A DNA stretch of 64,000 bases, taken from positions 6,302,261 through 6,366,260 of the forward strand of contig NZ_LT840184.1 in NCBI RefSeq assembly GCF_900177425.1, read 5' to 3'. The DNA comes from Paenibacillus uliginis N3/975. GTDB taxonomy: Bacteria > Bacillota > Bacilli > Paenibacillales > Paenibacillaceae. Under the pieces are notes generated by a model that searched no databases, had not been told where the DNA came from, and was given only the letters and a program-made list of their open reading frames with translations. Numbering within the stretch: position 1 is the stretch's first letter; every line of letters starts with the position of its first letter. The position numbers were made by a program, and so were the translations under genes. Of the stretch, positions 17,743 to 26,873 are shown piece after piece.

Positions 17743-17877
17743 ATGAAACAGACTTTCAAACCGAATGTAAGCAAACGTAAGAAAAACCACGGGTTCCGTA
17801 AAAGAATGAGTACAAAGAACGGACGTAAAGTACTGGCTAGCCGCCGTCAAAAAGGCAGAAAAGTATTGAGCGCTTAA
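17743..17877 (+). CDS. rpmH: Ribosomal protein bL34
   Basis: A 44-residue, very basic protein of the large ribosomal subunit. It starts MKQTFKPNVSKRKKNHGFR and ends with the family's GRKVLASRRQKGRKVLSA. The ATG follows a GGGGGTG ribosome site. It begins the rpmH-rnpA-spoIIIJ-jag series and is read away from the origin. Confidence 0.97.
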   Translation: MKQTFKPNVSKRKKNHGFRKRMSTKNGRKVLASRRQKGRKVLSA

Positions 17878-17898
17878 TATTTGTGCCACGATGCCACG

Positions 17899-17923
17899 AA
17901 GACCACCGAGGTGGTCTTTTTTT
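17899..17923 (+). terminator. Terminator or attenuator between rpmH and rnpA
   Basis: The stem AAGACCACC/GGTGGTCTT with a two-base ga centre is followed by seven T. It would let rpmH be made in excess of rnpA. Confidence 0.8.
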
Positions 17924-18078
17924 CGTAATATTAGTGTTGAATTTGTCTTTTCATATGAAGAATCTATTATGTCGTTTACCGCGTGAGCGGTGTGACTATA
18001 CTATTATATATAGGAAGAAATGCTGTGAGACGCCGATGGTAAAAGATCAAAAACCTAAAGGCAGGCAGGGAGAGACTG

Positions 18079-18429
18079 GTGCAAAAAAAATTGCGTTTAC
18101 GGAACCGAGCTGACTTCAGCCGCGTTTATCGACACGGAAAGTCTTTTGCCAATCATCAATTCGTGGTGTATTGGTCCCGCAAGAAAGACGTTGAGCAATT
18201 TCGAACCGGCATATCGGTTAGTAAAAAGGTAGGAAACGCTGTGGTCCGTAACCGGATGAGGCGGCTGGTAAAGGAAATCGTCCGCAGTCATCAACACGAG
18301 ATTGTGGAGCATATTGATCTGATTTTTATTGTCAGAAAAGGCGCACTGGACAAGACCTATCAGGAGTTGGAGAAAAGCGTGCTGCATGTACTGCGCAAAT
18401 CATCACTTTTAAAGCCAAAGAAGGGATGA
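18079..18429 (+). CDS. rnpA: Ribonuclease P protein component
   Basis: Basic protein partner of RNase P RNA in tRNA 5' maturation. It is 116 residues long with the conserved NRADFSRVYRHGKSF start, the RTGISVSKKVGNAVVRNRMRR signature (RNR motif) and a helical C-terminal end. The start is GTG at 18079, six bases after a GGGAGAG ribosome site. It lies after rpmH, as in almost all bacteria. Confidence 0.96.
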   Translation: MQKKLRLRNRADFSRVYRHGKSFANHQFVVYWSRKKDVEQFRTGISVSKKVGNAVVRNRMRRLVKEIVRSHQHEIVEHIDLIFIVRKGALDKTYQELEKSVLHVLRKSSLLKPKKG

Positions 18430-18503
18430 GCTTGTGTTTATTTGTCCATATAAATATGTTATGATTTACATTGGAATGGAATGGCTAAGAGAGGGGTTTT
18501 GAA

Positions 18504-19364
18504 GTGTCGCTAACGAAGACAAGACGAGGGAAATGGTTCCTCCTCACAGCTTTGCTGATACTAGCAATGGTTGTTTTATCTGGTTGTGCACCGCAAGGAA
18601 ACCAGATGCGTACCATCGAAGACCTGAAAAACGGGGGCTTTTGGCAGAGTAACGTCATATTTTACTTTACGTGGGCCCTGAATAAATTTGCTACTTGGTT
18701 TAATGGTGAGTACGGATTGGCGGTTCTGGTTATGGTGCTTATCGTCCGGACGTTGATCCTGCCGTTGACACTAAAGCAGGTAAGAAGCTCGAGAGCAATG
18801 CAAGCGATTCAACCTGAACTTATGAAGATCCGCGAGAAATACAAAGATACTCCTGAAAAAGTGCAGCAGGAGACCATGAGGCTGTTCCAAGAGAACAAGG
18901 TCAACCCGATGGCGGGTTGTTTACCGCTTCTTGTTCAGATGCCGATCTTTATTGCACTTTATCAATCCATTTATTTTAACGGGGCACTTCGTGAGCACGA
19001 ATTTTTGTGGCTGCAGCTCGGAGAACCGGACAAGCTGTTCATTTTGCCGGTTTTGGCGGCATTCACAACATTCTTCCAAACCAAAATGATGATGAAGATG
19101 AACCCATCGCCTCAACAGGGGATGATGCAGTTCATGATGTTTGTATATCCGATTCTGATCTTCGTGATGTCGTTTCAGTTCCCTTCTGCACTTCCGTTGT
19201 ACTGGTTCTACAGTAACTTGTACACTATCGTGCAAAACTACTTCTTGTACCGCAACAATGACAAAAATGCAGTGGTTGCTAACGTAAAAACTGCGAGTGC
19301 AGGTCAAAGTAAAGGTCCGAAGAACGGGAAAAAGGGCAAAAAAGGAGCTAAGAAGTCGAAATGA
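18504..19364 (+). CDS. spoIIIJ: Membrane protein insertase YidC/SpoIIIJ
   Basis: YidC/Oxa1 insertase of the cytoplasmic membrane. The N-terminus is a lipoprotein signal with lipobox LSGC (Cys28). Further on are the conserved membrane segments, including YGLAVLVMVLIVRTLILPLTLKQ with the insertase arginine, and GCLPLLVQMPIFIALYQSI. The C-terminal tail is lysine-rich and likely binds ribosomes. In Bacillus subtilis the homologue is needed for sigma G activation in the forespore. The start is GTG (18504) behind GAGAGGGG. It overlaps jag by four bases. Confidence 0.95.
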   Translation: MSLTKTRRGKWFLLTALLILAMVVLSGCAPQGNQMRTIEDLKNGGFWQSNVIFYFTWALNKFATWFNGEYGLAVLVMVLIVRTLILPLTLKQVRSSRAMQAIQPELMKIREKYKDTPEKVQQETMRLFQENKVNPMAGCLPLLVQMPIFIALYQSIYFNGALREHEFLWLQLGEPDKLFILPVLAAFTTFFQTKMMMKMNPSPQQGMMQFMMFVYPILIFVMSFQFPSALPLYWFYSNLYTIVQNYFLYRNNDKNAVVANVKTASAGQSKGPKNGKKGKKGAKKSK

Positions 19365-20146
19365 GTAAAATCGTCGCAACAGGAAAAACCGTTGAGGATG
19401 CTGTCGAACAAGGGCTAGCCCAGTGGGGTGTAAGTCGGGACCACGTATCGGTTCAAATTTTGAGTCAGCCGTCAAAAGGATTCCTGGGGCTGTTCGGGGT
19501 AAAGGAAGCGAAGGTTGAGCTTACGCTTCTCTCGAGCAGTGCTGGCGGCGACGAACTTAAGAGGGACTTCTCCTCTAAAAAGCAGGCGGCACCTGCACTT
19601 GAACTACAGGAGACACCGGCCGAGCCGAAAAAAACGGCTGCAGTTAGCAGCTTGTCTGAGGACAAGACGGTTTATGCTGAGAAGCATTCAGGAGAAGATC
19701 CTTATCAGGAGGCGATAAGCTTCCTGATGGAGACAGGAAAAGCCATGGGACTGGACATTACAGTTGATGTCGAGCATGGTAAGGAGTTTTCCATACTTCA
19801 TATATCCGGTTCCGGTTTAGGCCTCATGATTGGTCGTAGAGGACAAACGCTGGATGCACTTCAGTATCTGGCTAACATTGTAGCTAACCGCTACTCTGAT
19901 AATTATGTCCGTATTGTGCTGGACGCGGAAAATTTCCGTGAACGCCGCAAGAAGACATTGGAGGACCTCGCTGACCGATTGGCCGGACGTGCTGTGAAGA
20001 CTCGGAAAGAAATTGTACTGGAACCGATGCCTGCTTCTGAGCGCAAGGTTATCCATTTTAGACTACAAAATCATGCTCAGGTAAAGACATTCAGTAAAGG
20101 TGAAGAACCGAATCGCCGTATCGTCATTACCCTGAAGCAGCAGTAA
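19361..20146 (+). CDS. jag: RNA-binding protein Jag/KhpB
   Basis: SpoIIIJ-associated RNA-binding protein (261 residues). The N-terminal Jag domain has GKTVEDAVEQGLAQWGV and GFLGLFGVKEAKV. A variable acidic linker follows (about 65-110). The KH domain has GLMIGRRGQTLDALQYL, and the C-terminal R3H domain has EPMPASERKVIHFRL. Family members bind RNA and influence cell elongation, usually together with KhpA. The ATG overlaps the spoIIIJ stop. Confidence 0.95.
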   Translation: MSKIVATGKTVEDAVEQGLAQWGVSRDHVSVQILSQPSKGFLGLFGVKEAKVELTLLSSSAGGDELKRDFSSKKQAAPALELQETPAEPKKTAAVSSLSEDKTVYAEKHSGEDPYQEAISFLMETGKAMGLDITVDVEHGKEFSILHISGSGLGLMIGRRGQTLDALQYLANIVANRYSDNYVRIVLDAENFRERRKKTLEDLADRLAGRAVKTRKEIVLEPMPASERKVIHFRLQNHAQVKTFSKGEEPNRRIVITLKQQ

Positions 20147-20160
20147 AGATTATATGACTC

Positions 20161-20197
20161 AATGACTCCTTGGTGCGAATAGGGAGTCATTGTTTTA
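20161..20197 (+). terminator. jag terminator
   Basis: The stem AATGACTCC/GGGAGTCATT is followed by GTTTTATTT, 14 bases after the jag stop. Confidence 0.75.
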
Positions 20198-20207
20198 TTT
20201 AGAGATT

Positions 20208-20275
20208 ACTTATCTCGCAAAAAAACCACCGCTAAATGCGGTCTGTCGCCTTTGAGGTACGTCGATAGACGTAAA
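20208..20275. repeat. Two-hairpin repeat, copy 1
   Basis: Shares with copies at 24434-24534 and 48187-48287 a core with a CCGC-taaat-GCGG hairpin, CTGTC, and an ACGTC-gata-GACGT hairpin. Here both hairpins are intact, but the T run and the left third of the longer copies are missing. Confidence 0.65.
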
Positions 20276-20322
20276 GTAAAGAAATTATCCCACAATGAAT
20301 AGTCAAAAAGAAGGTGAATGTC

Positions 20323-21699
20323 ATGTTGAGCGATACGATTGCCGCGATTTCTACAGCGGTTGGTGAAGGCGGCATCGCGATTATTCGCGTTAGCGGTCCT
20401 GAAGCAGTCAAAGAAGTAGAAAAAATATTCAAGAGTAAAGAGAAATTAACCGAGGTGGATTCGCATACGGTTCATTACGGGCATATCATGGATCCTTTGA
20501 GCCGGGATAACCTTGAAGAGGTGCTGGTCACCGTGATGAGGGCACCTCGCTCATTTACGACAGAAGATGTGGTTGAGATCAGCTCACACGGCGGGGTTAT
20601 TGCAGTGAAGCGGGTGATGGATTTGCTGTTGCAGCAAGATATCCGTCTCGCTGAACCAGGTGAGTTTACGAAACGGGCTTTTTTGAATGGAAGAATTGAT
20701 TTGTCACAGGCAGAAGGGGTAATTGATCTTATCAGATCGAAGTCCGACCGGGCGTTCTCCGTTGCATTGAAGCAGGTGGAAGGAACATTGTCCCGCAAGA
20801 TTAATGATCTGCGTCATACGCTCGTGGAAACCTTGGCGCATATTGAGGTAAACATTGACTATCCAGAGCATGATGTCGAATCACTCACTTCAGAATTCAT
20901 AAAGGATAAGAGCCGGTTTGTGATGGAAGAGATCGACAAGCTGCTGAAGACAGCAGAAGAAGGTAAGATACTCCGTGAGGGCATTACCACAGCTATTGTC
21001 GGACGTCCAAATGTCGGGAAGTCGTCTTTGCTGAATACACTGGCTCATGATAATCGGGCGATTGTTACAGATATCCCAGGGACGACACGAGATGTTATTG
21101 AGGAGTTTGTTACGATTAACAACATTCCTCTTAAGCTGCTCGATACCGCAGGAATTCGGGAGACGATGGACGTTGTTGAAAAAATCGGTGTAGAGCGTTC
21201 TAAACATGCGGTAAATGAAGCAGATTTAATCCTGTTGGTACTGAATGCAAGCGAGCCTCTGCATGAAGATGAATTGGAATTGATGGAACAAATACGCGGT
21301 AGACAATGTATCGTGATTTTGAATAAAATGGACTTACCGTCACAGCTGGATATGGACATTGTACGTCGATATTATCCGGATGAGCTGATCGTTCCGATGT
21401 CTGTAAAGGCAGAGGAAGGAATTGACCGGTTGGAAGATGCTATTTCCGGGCTCTTCTTCAGCGGAAAGATAGAGGGCGGAGATCTGACCTACGTCAGCAA
21501 TGTTCGTCATATCGCACTGCTTAAGAAATCGAAAAAATCATTGATGGATGCATATGAAGCGGCTGATCAGTACATTCCGATTGATATGATCCAGATTGAT
21601 GTGAGGCTTGCTTGGGAGCAGCTTGGAGAGATCTTGGGTGAGGCGGTTGGTGATTCGCTGATCGATCAGATTTTCTCGCAATTTTGTCTTGGAAAATAA
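20323..21699 (+). CDS. mnmE: tRNA modification GTPase MnmE
   Basis: With MnmG, forms the complex that adds a carboxymethylaminomethyl group to uridine 34 of certain tRNAs. The N-terminal folate-binding domain begins DTIAAISTAVGEGGIAIIRV. The G domain has GRPNVGKSSLLN, DIPGTTRD, DTAG and NKMD. The C-terminus ends in the catalytic FCLGK motif. A frame opens at a GTG (20314) that overlaps the AAGGTG ribosome site; the ATG at 20323 is preferred (458 residues). It is followed by mnmG. Confidence 0.96.
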   Translation: MLSDTIAAISTAVGEGGIAIIRVSGPEAVKEVEKIFKSKEKLTEVDSHTVHYGHIMDPLSRDNLEEVLVTVMRAPRSFTTEDVVEISSHGGVIAVKRVMDLLLQQDIRLAEPGEFTKRAFLNGRIDLSQAEGVIDLIRSKSDRAFSVALKQVEGTLSRKINDLRHTLVETLAHIEVNIDYPEHDVESLTSEFIKDKSRFVMEEIDKLLKTAEEGKILREGITTAIVGRPNVGKSSLLNTLAHDNRAIVTDIPGTTRDVIEEFVTINNIPLKLLDTAGIRETMDVVEKIGVERSKHAVNEADLILLVLNASEPLHEDELELMEQIRGRQCIVILNKMDLPSQLDMDIVRRYYPDELIVPMSVKAEEGIDRLEDAISGLFFSGKIEGGDLTYVSNVRHIALLKKSKKSLMDAYEAADQYIPIDMIQIDVRLAWEQLGEILGEAVGDSLIDQIFSQFCLGK

Positions 21700-21745
21700 G
21701 CTTTCAAATATACAATTTTAAATATAAAAAACAGGAGGGTTTGCC

Positions 21746-23632
21746 ATGAGTTATGCAGGAGGCACCTACGACGTGATTGTTGTCGGCGCAGGCCATGCTG
21801 GATGTGAAGCTGCACTGGCTTCCGCACGTATGGGTGCCGACACGTTGATGGTCACGATCAACTTGGATATGGTTGCTTTTATGCCTTGTAATCCGTCGAT
21901 TGGCGGACCAGCCAAAGGACATGTTGTGCGTGAAATTGATGCCCTAGGCGGCGAGATGGGACGCAATATTGATAAAACGTTTATACAAATGCGTATGTTG
22001 AATACTGGTAAAGGACCAGCGGTACATGCACTGCGTGCACAGGCTGATAAGTTTTCCTATCAACATACCATGAAAGAAACGTTGGAGAAGGAAGATAAAC
22101 TGACGATTCGTCAGGGGATGGTTGACCGTCTTGTTGTTGAAGACGGTGAGTGTGTAGGGATTGTCACGCAGACAGGAACGGAATACCGTGCCAAAGCGGT
22201 TGTGTTGACGACAGGTACCTATTTGCGCGGTAAAATCATCATGGGTGAGCTGACCTATGAGAGCGGTCCGAACAACCAACAGCCATCTGTGAAGCTGGCG
22301 GCAAATCTGCGTGAGCTTGGATTTGATCTTGTTCGTTTCAAGACGGGTACTCCTCCACGGGTGCATAAAGATACTATTGATTTCTCAAAGACCGAGATCC
22401 AGCCCGGAGATGACAAACCGAAGTTTTTCTCCTATGAAACGAAGTCTTCAGATAATGAGCAGCTGCCATGCTGGCTGACATACACATCGGAGGAAACCCA
22501 CCAGATCCTTAATGATAACCTGCACCGTGCTCCAATGTACTCAGGTATTATTGAAGGAACAGGACCTCGCTATTGCCCTTCGATTGAAGATAAAATTGTC
22601 CGTTTTGCGGATAAGGCGAAACATCAGATTTTCCTTGAGCCGGAAGGTAAGAACACGAAGGAATACTATGTTCAAGGGTTGTCTACCAGTATGCCGGAGG
22701 ATGTGCAGCTTGCGGCACTTCGTTCCATTCCGGGCATGGAAAAAGTAGAAATGATGCGCAACGGCTATGCCATTGAATATGATGCCATGGTTCCAACCCA
22801 GCTGTGGCCGTCGCTTGAAACGAAACGTCTGCCAGGATTGTTCACTGCAGGTCAAATTAACGGGACATCCGGTTATGAAGAAGCAGCAGGGCAAGGTATT
22901 ATGGCCGGTATTAACGCTGCACGTAAAGTGCAAGGGAAGGAAGCTGTTATTTTGGACCGGTCGCAAGGATACATTGGTGTCTTGATTGATGACTTGGTTA
23001 CGAAAGGTACGAATGAGCCTTATCGTCTGCTTACTTCACGTGCGGAATATCGTCTGCTGCTCCGTCATGACAATGCCGATTTACGATTGACTGACATTGG
23101 ATATGAGATTGGATTAATCTCCGAAGAGCGTCATGCTCAATTCCTTCGTAAAAAAGCTTTTGTTGAGCAGGAGATTGAACGTCTTGGAGGGACGAAAGTG
23201 AAACCGGTAGACGTGAACTCCATGCTGGAAGCTGCGGGTTCTGCCTTGATACAGGATGGAAGTAATCTGCTTACTATTCTGCGTCGGCCTGAGATTACGT
23301 TTGCTATGATCGAATCCCTGTCTCCATCACCTTTTGATCTGGATGAGGAAATGAAAGAACAGGTAGAAATTCAAATAAAATATGCCGGATACATCGAGAA
23401 GCAGCTCGGTCATGTAGAGCGTCTGCAGAAGATGGAGAAGAAGCGGATTCCGGAAGATATTGTCTATGATGATATTCACGGTATAGCTATGGAAGCCAGA
23501 CAAAAGCTTAATAAGATCCGTCCAATATCGATCGGCCAAGCATCCCGTATTGGTGGGGTGACGCCGGCTGATATTTCCATCCTCCTGGTTTACCTGGAGC
23601 ATTACAACCGGGTTACGGCAGCGAAAGGATAG
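21746..23632 (+). CDS. mnmG: tRNA uridine 34 carboxymethylaminomethyl synthase subunit MnmG (GidA)
   Basis: FAD-binding partner of MnmE, 628 residues. The dinucleotide fold is DVIVVGAGHAGCEAALASARMG. CNPSIGGPAKGH and YCPSIEDKIVRF are conserved, and GQINGTSGYEEAAGQG is the second family signature. The ATG follows AGGAGGG. mnmE, mnmG and rsmG are adjacent and probably cotranscribed. Confidence 0.97.
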   Translation: MSYAGGTYDVIVVGAGHAGCEAALASARMGADTLMVTINLDMVAFMPCNPSIGGPAKGHVVREIDALGGEMGRNIDKTFIQMRMLNTGKGPAVHALRAQADKFSYQHTMKETLEKEDKLTIRQGMVDRLVVEDGECVGIVTQTGTEYRAKAVVLTTGTYLRGKIIMGELTYESGPNNQQPSVKLAANLRELGFDLVRFKTGTPPRVHKDTIDFSKTEIQPGDDKPKFFSYETKSSDNEQLPCWLTYTSEETHQILNDNLHRAPMYSGIIEGTGPRYCPSIEDKIVRFADKAKHQIFLEPEGKNTKEYYVQGLSTSMPEDVQLAALRSIPGMEKVEMMRNGYAIEYDAMVPTQLWPSLETKRLPGLFTAGQINGTSGYEEAAGQGIMAGINAARKVQGKEAVILDRSQGYIGVLIDDLVTKGTNEPYRLLTSRAEYRLLLRHDNADLRLTDIGYEIGLISEERHAQFLRKKAFVEQEIERLGGTKVKPVDVNSMLEAAGSALIQDGSNLLTILRRPEITFAMIESLSPSPFDLDEEMKEQVEIQIKYAGYIEKQLGHVERLQKMEKKRIPEDIVYDDIHGIAMEARQKLNKIRPISIGQASRIGGVTPADISILLVYLEHYNRVTAAKG

Positions 23633-23640
23633 GCAAGTAT

Positions 23641-24363
23641 ATGGATGCCATTCAGGAAGCTTTTGTCCACCGCCTTAGTGAGCGCGGTATTACATTAAAT
23701 GAGAAACAGCTGGACCAGTTTGAGAACTACTATAAAATACTGGTTGAGTGGAATGAGAAGATGAACCTGACCGGTATTACGGATCGGGATCAAGTATATA
23801 CGAAGCATTTTTATGACTCGGTGAGTCTCGCATTTTATATAGATATGGAAAAAGTTAGCTCCTTAGCCGATATTGGTTCGGGAGCGGGCTTTCCCGGGAT
23901 TCCGTTGAAAATTTGTTTTCCTCACCTTCGATTAACGATCGTAGATTCGCTGAACAAACGGATTAACTTTCTGAAGCATGTTGCTGACTCGATAGGACTG
24001 GAGCAGGTTGAACTGCTGCATGGCAGAGCAGAGGAGATCGCTCGCAAGCACGGATACCGTGATGGCTTTGATCTGGTAACAGCACGTGCAGTAGCCAGAA
24101 TGGCTGTGCTGAATGAATTCTGTTTACCTTTTGTTAAGGTGGGAGGACAGTTCGCCGCGATGAAGGGTAGCGATCCTTCGGACGAATTAAAAGAAGCATC
24201 ACGAAGCTTAAAGGAACTGAGAGGTACACTGGGCAAGGTACATTCATTCTCACTTCCTGTGGAAGAGTCGGATCGACACATTGTCGTAATTGACAAAAAG
24301 GGTGCTACTCCGGCTAAATATCCTCGCAAAGCAGGAACAGCAGCCAAGACACCTCTTATTTAA
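23641..24363 (+). CDS. rsmG: 16S rRNA (guanine 527-N7) methyltransferase
   Basis: SAM-dependent methyltransferase that modifies G527 of 16S rRNA; loss gives low-level streptomycin resistance in several bacteria. The SAM loop is ADIGSGAGFPGIPLKI near residue 80, and DLVTARAVARMAVL follows. The length of 240 residues is normal. It starts eight bases after mnmG and ends at a terminator that contains a parS site. Confidence 0.96.
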   Translation: MDAIQEAFVHRLSERGITLNEKQLDQFENYYKILVEWNEKMNLTGITDRDQVYTKHFYDSVSLAFYIDMEKVSSLADIGSGAGFPGIPLKICFPHLRLTIVDSLNKRINFLKHVADSIGLEQVELLHGRAEEIARKHGYRDGFDLVTARAVARMAVLNEFCLPFVKVGGQFAAMKGSDPSDELKEASRSLKELRGTLGKVHSFSLPVEESDRHIVVIDKKGATPAKYPRKAGTAAKTPLI

Positions 24364-24387
24364 CAACCTATATCAATTATATAAATC

Positions 24388-24420
24388 AAAGGAATGTTTC
24401 ACGTGAAACATTCCTTTTTT
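24388..24420 (+). terminator. rsmG terminator that contains a parS site
   Basis: A perfect 30-base palindrome (24388-24417) followed by more T. Its centre, TGTTTCACGTGAAACA (24395-24410), is a perfectly symmetric ParB-binding parS. The same bases thus act as an intrinsic terminator in RNA and as a partition site in DNA. Confidence 0.85.
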
Positions 24421-24433
24421 TGTTTAGAGATAA

Positions 24434-24534
24434 AAAAGTATAAACACCGGAGCAAACTGCATCCTTATTTCGCAAGAAAAACAACCGCTAAATGCGGTCT
24501 GTCTTCTATGAGATGCGTCGATAGACGTTTTTGT
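24434..24534. repeat. Two-hairpin repeat, copy 2
   Basis: About 100 bases, sharing with copy 3 (48187-48287) a left part (GTATAAAC, GGAG, GCATCCTTA, CGCAA) and the two-hairpin core, which ends in T5. The stretch from here to noc (24535-24996) holds only a weak hairpin with six T at 24767-24790; no gene is convincing there. Confidence 0.7.
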
Positions 24535-24996
24535 TATTTGTGAACAGTAGTTGACCTCCGTCATGCAATACCACACTGTGCCATGAGGGTTTCGCGCTGT
24601 GAAAAAGATTGTAATTCAGAAGCAGAGAGAATGTCGTCCGTATTAAGCGAAATGGATATCCTTTTGTATAAATACACCAAAATTGCAGGAAAAAAAGGTG
24701 AGTTTGTAGAATAGGATTATAGGACAAAAAGTGGTAGAATAGAATCGTAGTACCAGTTAATAGAGGCCGGACATAAACCGGTCCATTTTTTGCTGATGTC
24801 ATGAAGAATGTAATGTTTTATGCAGGGAAATGCCTGACTCTACATGGGGTATTTTTACAGTTAGGTCGTTATTCTGGCTCTACTGTAGGGATTAACAGTT
24901 TTTATGTCACTCATGTCGGCTGCCGACTTGTAATCGGTATGGTAGAGAGTAGGGGCGTCGTCCATGCTATCATGAAATTAGGTGGTAATATACGGA

Positions 24997-25815
24997 ATGA
25001 AAGAACAATTTTCGAAGTTGTTTGGCTTAGCGGCGGAACGTAATAATGGGGATGAAGTGAAGCATATTCCGGTGAATGAGGTTGTAAGCAGCCCCTACCA
25101 ACCGCGTACGATTTTTGATGATGAAAAAATCGATGAATTGCTACAGACCATCAAAACACATGGTGTCATTCAACCTATTGTCGTTCGTGTCCGTAATGGC
25201 GTGTATGAGATTATTGCCGGTGAGCGTCGTTGGCGTGCGGTTAAAAAGCTGGGGCTGGATACAATCCCCGCGATTGTTCGGGATTTTAATGATTCCCAAG
25301 CTGCTTCTATTGCTTTGATTGAGAACTTGCAGCGGGAAGGTCTGACGTCGATCGAAGAGGCGGTTGCCTATCAAAAATTGATCGATCTTCACCAGTTAAC
25401 TCAAGAGAGTCTTGCGCAACGCCTTGGTAAGAGCCAATCCACCATTGCTAACAAAATTCGACTACTGCAGCTCCCGGAAGAGATAAAGATGGCGCTTATG
25501 GAACGTAAAATTACGGAGCGTCATGCTCGTGCACTGCTATCTTTGGACAATGAGGAAACTCAGCTGAAGGTATTGGGTGAAGTGATAGCCAAAGAATTAA
25601 ATGTTAAACAGACCGAAGCACGAGTAGCATTTTATAAAGAAGTAACAACGATGAAAAAATCGAAACGAATCTCATACAGCAAAGATGTTCGTTTGGCTTT
25701 GAACACCATTCGTCAATCGATTGATATGGTGTCGGGATCGGGTATGGCAATTAAGACGACCGAGAACGATCATGAAGACCATTATGAGATTGTTATTAAA
25801 ATTCCAAAAAGATAA
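24997..25815 (+). CDS. noc: Nucleoid occlusion protein Noc
   Basis: ParB-family CTPase-like DNA-binding protein that prevents division over the nucleoid. The N-terminal membrane-targeting helix is MKEQFSKLFGLA. Next come the CTP-binding fold (SSPYQPRTIFDDEKIDELLQ and the GERRWRAVK loop) and the helix-turn-helix (ESLAQRLGKSQSTIANKIRL). The length of 272 residues is normal. The longer frame from a GTG (24982) is rejected because the family starts at this ATG. It lies between rsmG and soj-spo0J, as in Bacillus. No clear Noc-binding palindrome was found nearby. Confidence 0.93.
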   Translation: MKEQFSKLFGLAAERNNGDEVKHIPVNEVVSSPYQPRTIFDDEKIDELLQTIKTHGVIQPIVVRVRNGVYEIIAGERRWRAVKKLGLDTIPAIVRDFNDSQAASIALIENLQREGLTSIEEAVAYQKLIDLHQLTQESLAQRLGKSQSTIANKIRLLQLPEEIKMALMERKITERHARALLSLDNEETQLKVLGEVIAKELNVKQTEARVAFYKEVTTMKKSKRISYSKDVRLALNTIRQSIDMVSGSGMAIKTTENDHEDHYEIVIKIPKR

Positions 25816-25837
25816 CGATAGTATGACATGAAAGCGT

Positions 25838-25868
25838 GAGAGCGGTATTCATTGTGCCGCTTTTTCTG
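25838..25868 (+). terminator. noc terminator
   Basis: The stem GAGCGG/CCGCTT with an 11-base loop is followed by TTTTT. The rest of 25869-26111 is non-coding. GAAGACAGACCGCATT at 25906-25921 is an exact reverse complement of part of the two-hairpin repeat. Confidence 0.65.
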
Positions 25869-26111
25869 TTGACCTAAGAAGCAGCTTAAGAGGTCTACCT
25901 CCTAGGAAGACAGACCGCATTTTTTGGAGCTTAACGCATTTATATCTTCAAAAAATGGTTTCGTGTCCGAACCCAGCGGATTGCGCATAACCGTTCCGGT
26001 ACTGTCTCTCAAAGGGCAGCCGATAATCCAAATGTGCAATATACGGCATGATTGCTGTATATCATCTATTGCAGCCTACTAGAAGAGTCTTCCTACATTG
26101 AGGTGAAATGA

Positions 26112-26873
26112 GTGTCTAAAACAATTGCCATAGCAAATCAAAAGGGCGGGGTCGGTAAAACAACGACTTCTGTCAATCTGGGCGCGGGACTGGCTTCGCT
26201 AGGCAAACGGGTGCTTTTGGTGGATATTGATCCCCAAGGGAACACGACCAGTGGTGTCGGCATTAACAAAGCAGATGTTGAAAACTGCATTTACGATATT
26301 ATCATTAACGAGGTACATCCGAAGGATGCTATAAATCCAACGAATATCGAAGGACTGGATATCATTCCTGCAACCATTCAGCTCGCTGGAGCGGAGATTG
26401 AACTTGTTCCAACGATTTCACGTGAGGTCCGGTTGAAGAAGTCTCTTCAGTTGGTCAAACCCAATTATGACTATATCCTGATTGATTGTCCTCCGTCACT
26501 TGGCATTTTGACGATTAACTCTTTGACGGCTGCGGATTCGGTCATTATTCCGATTCAATGTGAATATTATGCGCTGGAAGGGTTGAGCCAGCTGCTGAAT
26601 ACAGTGCGCCTGGTACAAAAACATTTGAATACTTCTCTCAAAATTGAAGGTGTACTTCTAACCATGTTGGATGCTCGGACTAATCTGGGAATTCAGGTGA
26701 TTGAAGAAGTTAAAAAGTATTTTCAGGAAAAAGTGTACAAGACCATTATTCCAAGAAATATCCGCTTAAGTGAAGCTCCTTCTCATGGACAGTCGATCAT
26801 AACTTATGATCCTCGTTCCAAAGGAGCAGAGGTATACTTGGAGTTGGCAAAGGAAGTGATCTCTTATGAGTAA
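26112..26873 (+). CDS. soj: Chromosome partitioning ATPase Soj (ParA)
   Basis: Deviant-Walker ATPase of the ParABS system (253 residues). It starts with KTIAIANQKGGVGKTTTSVNLG, including the signature lysine. LVDIDPQGN and DYILIDCPPSLG are the Walker A' and B regions. In Bacillus it also regulates DnaA. The start is GTG at 26112 behind AGGTGA. Its end overlaps spo0J by eight bases. Confidence 0.96.
   Translation: MSKTIAIANQKGGVGKTTTSVNLGAGLASLGKRVLLVDIDPQGNTTSGVGINKADVENCIYDIIINEVHPKDAINPTNIEGLDIIPATIQLAGAEIELVPTISREVRLKKSLQLVKPNYDYILIDCPPSLGILTINSLTAADSVIIPIQCEYYALEGLSQLLNTVRLVQKHLNTSLKIEGVLLTMLDARTNLGIQVIEEVKKYFQEKVYKTIIPRNIRLSEAPSHGQSIITYDPRSKGAEVYLELAKEVISYE

Noticed and set aside
23889..23902. 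TTTCCCGGGATT in rsmG as a Noc-binding site
   Set aside because: Only about 10 of 14 positions match ATTTCCCGGGAAAT and it lies in conserved coding sequence (the SAM loop).
24801..25043. An 80-codon ORF overlapping the start of noc
   Set aside because: No ribosome site, overlap with noc in another frame, and no recognisable content.
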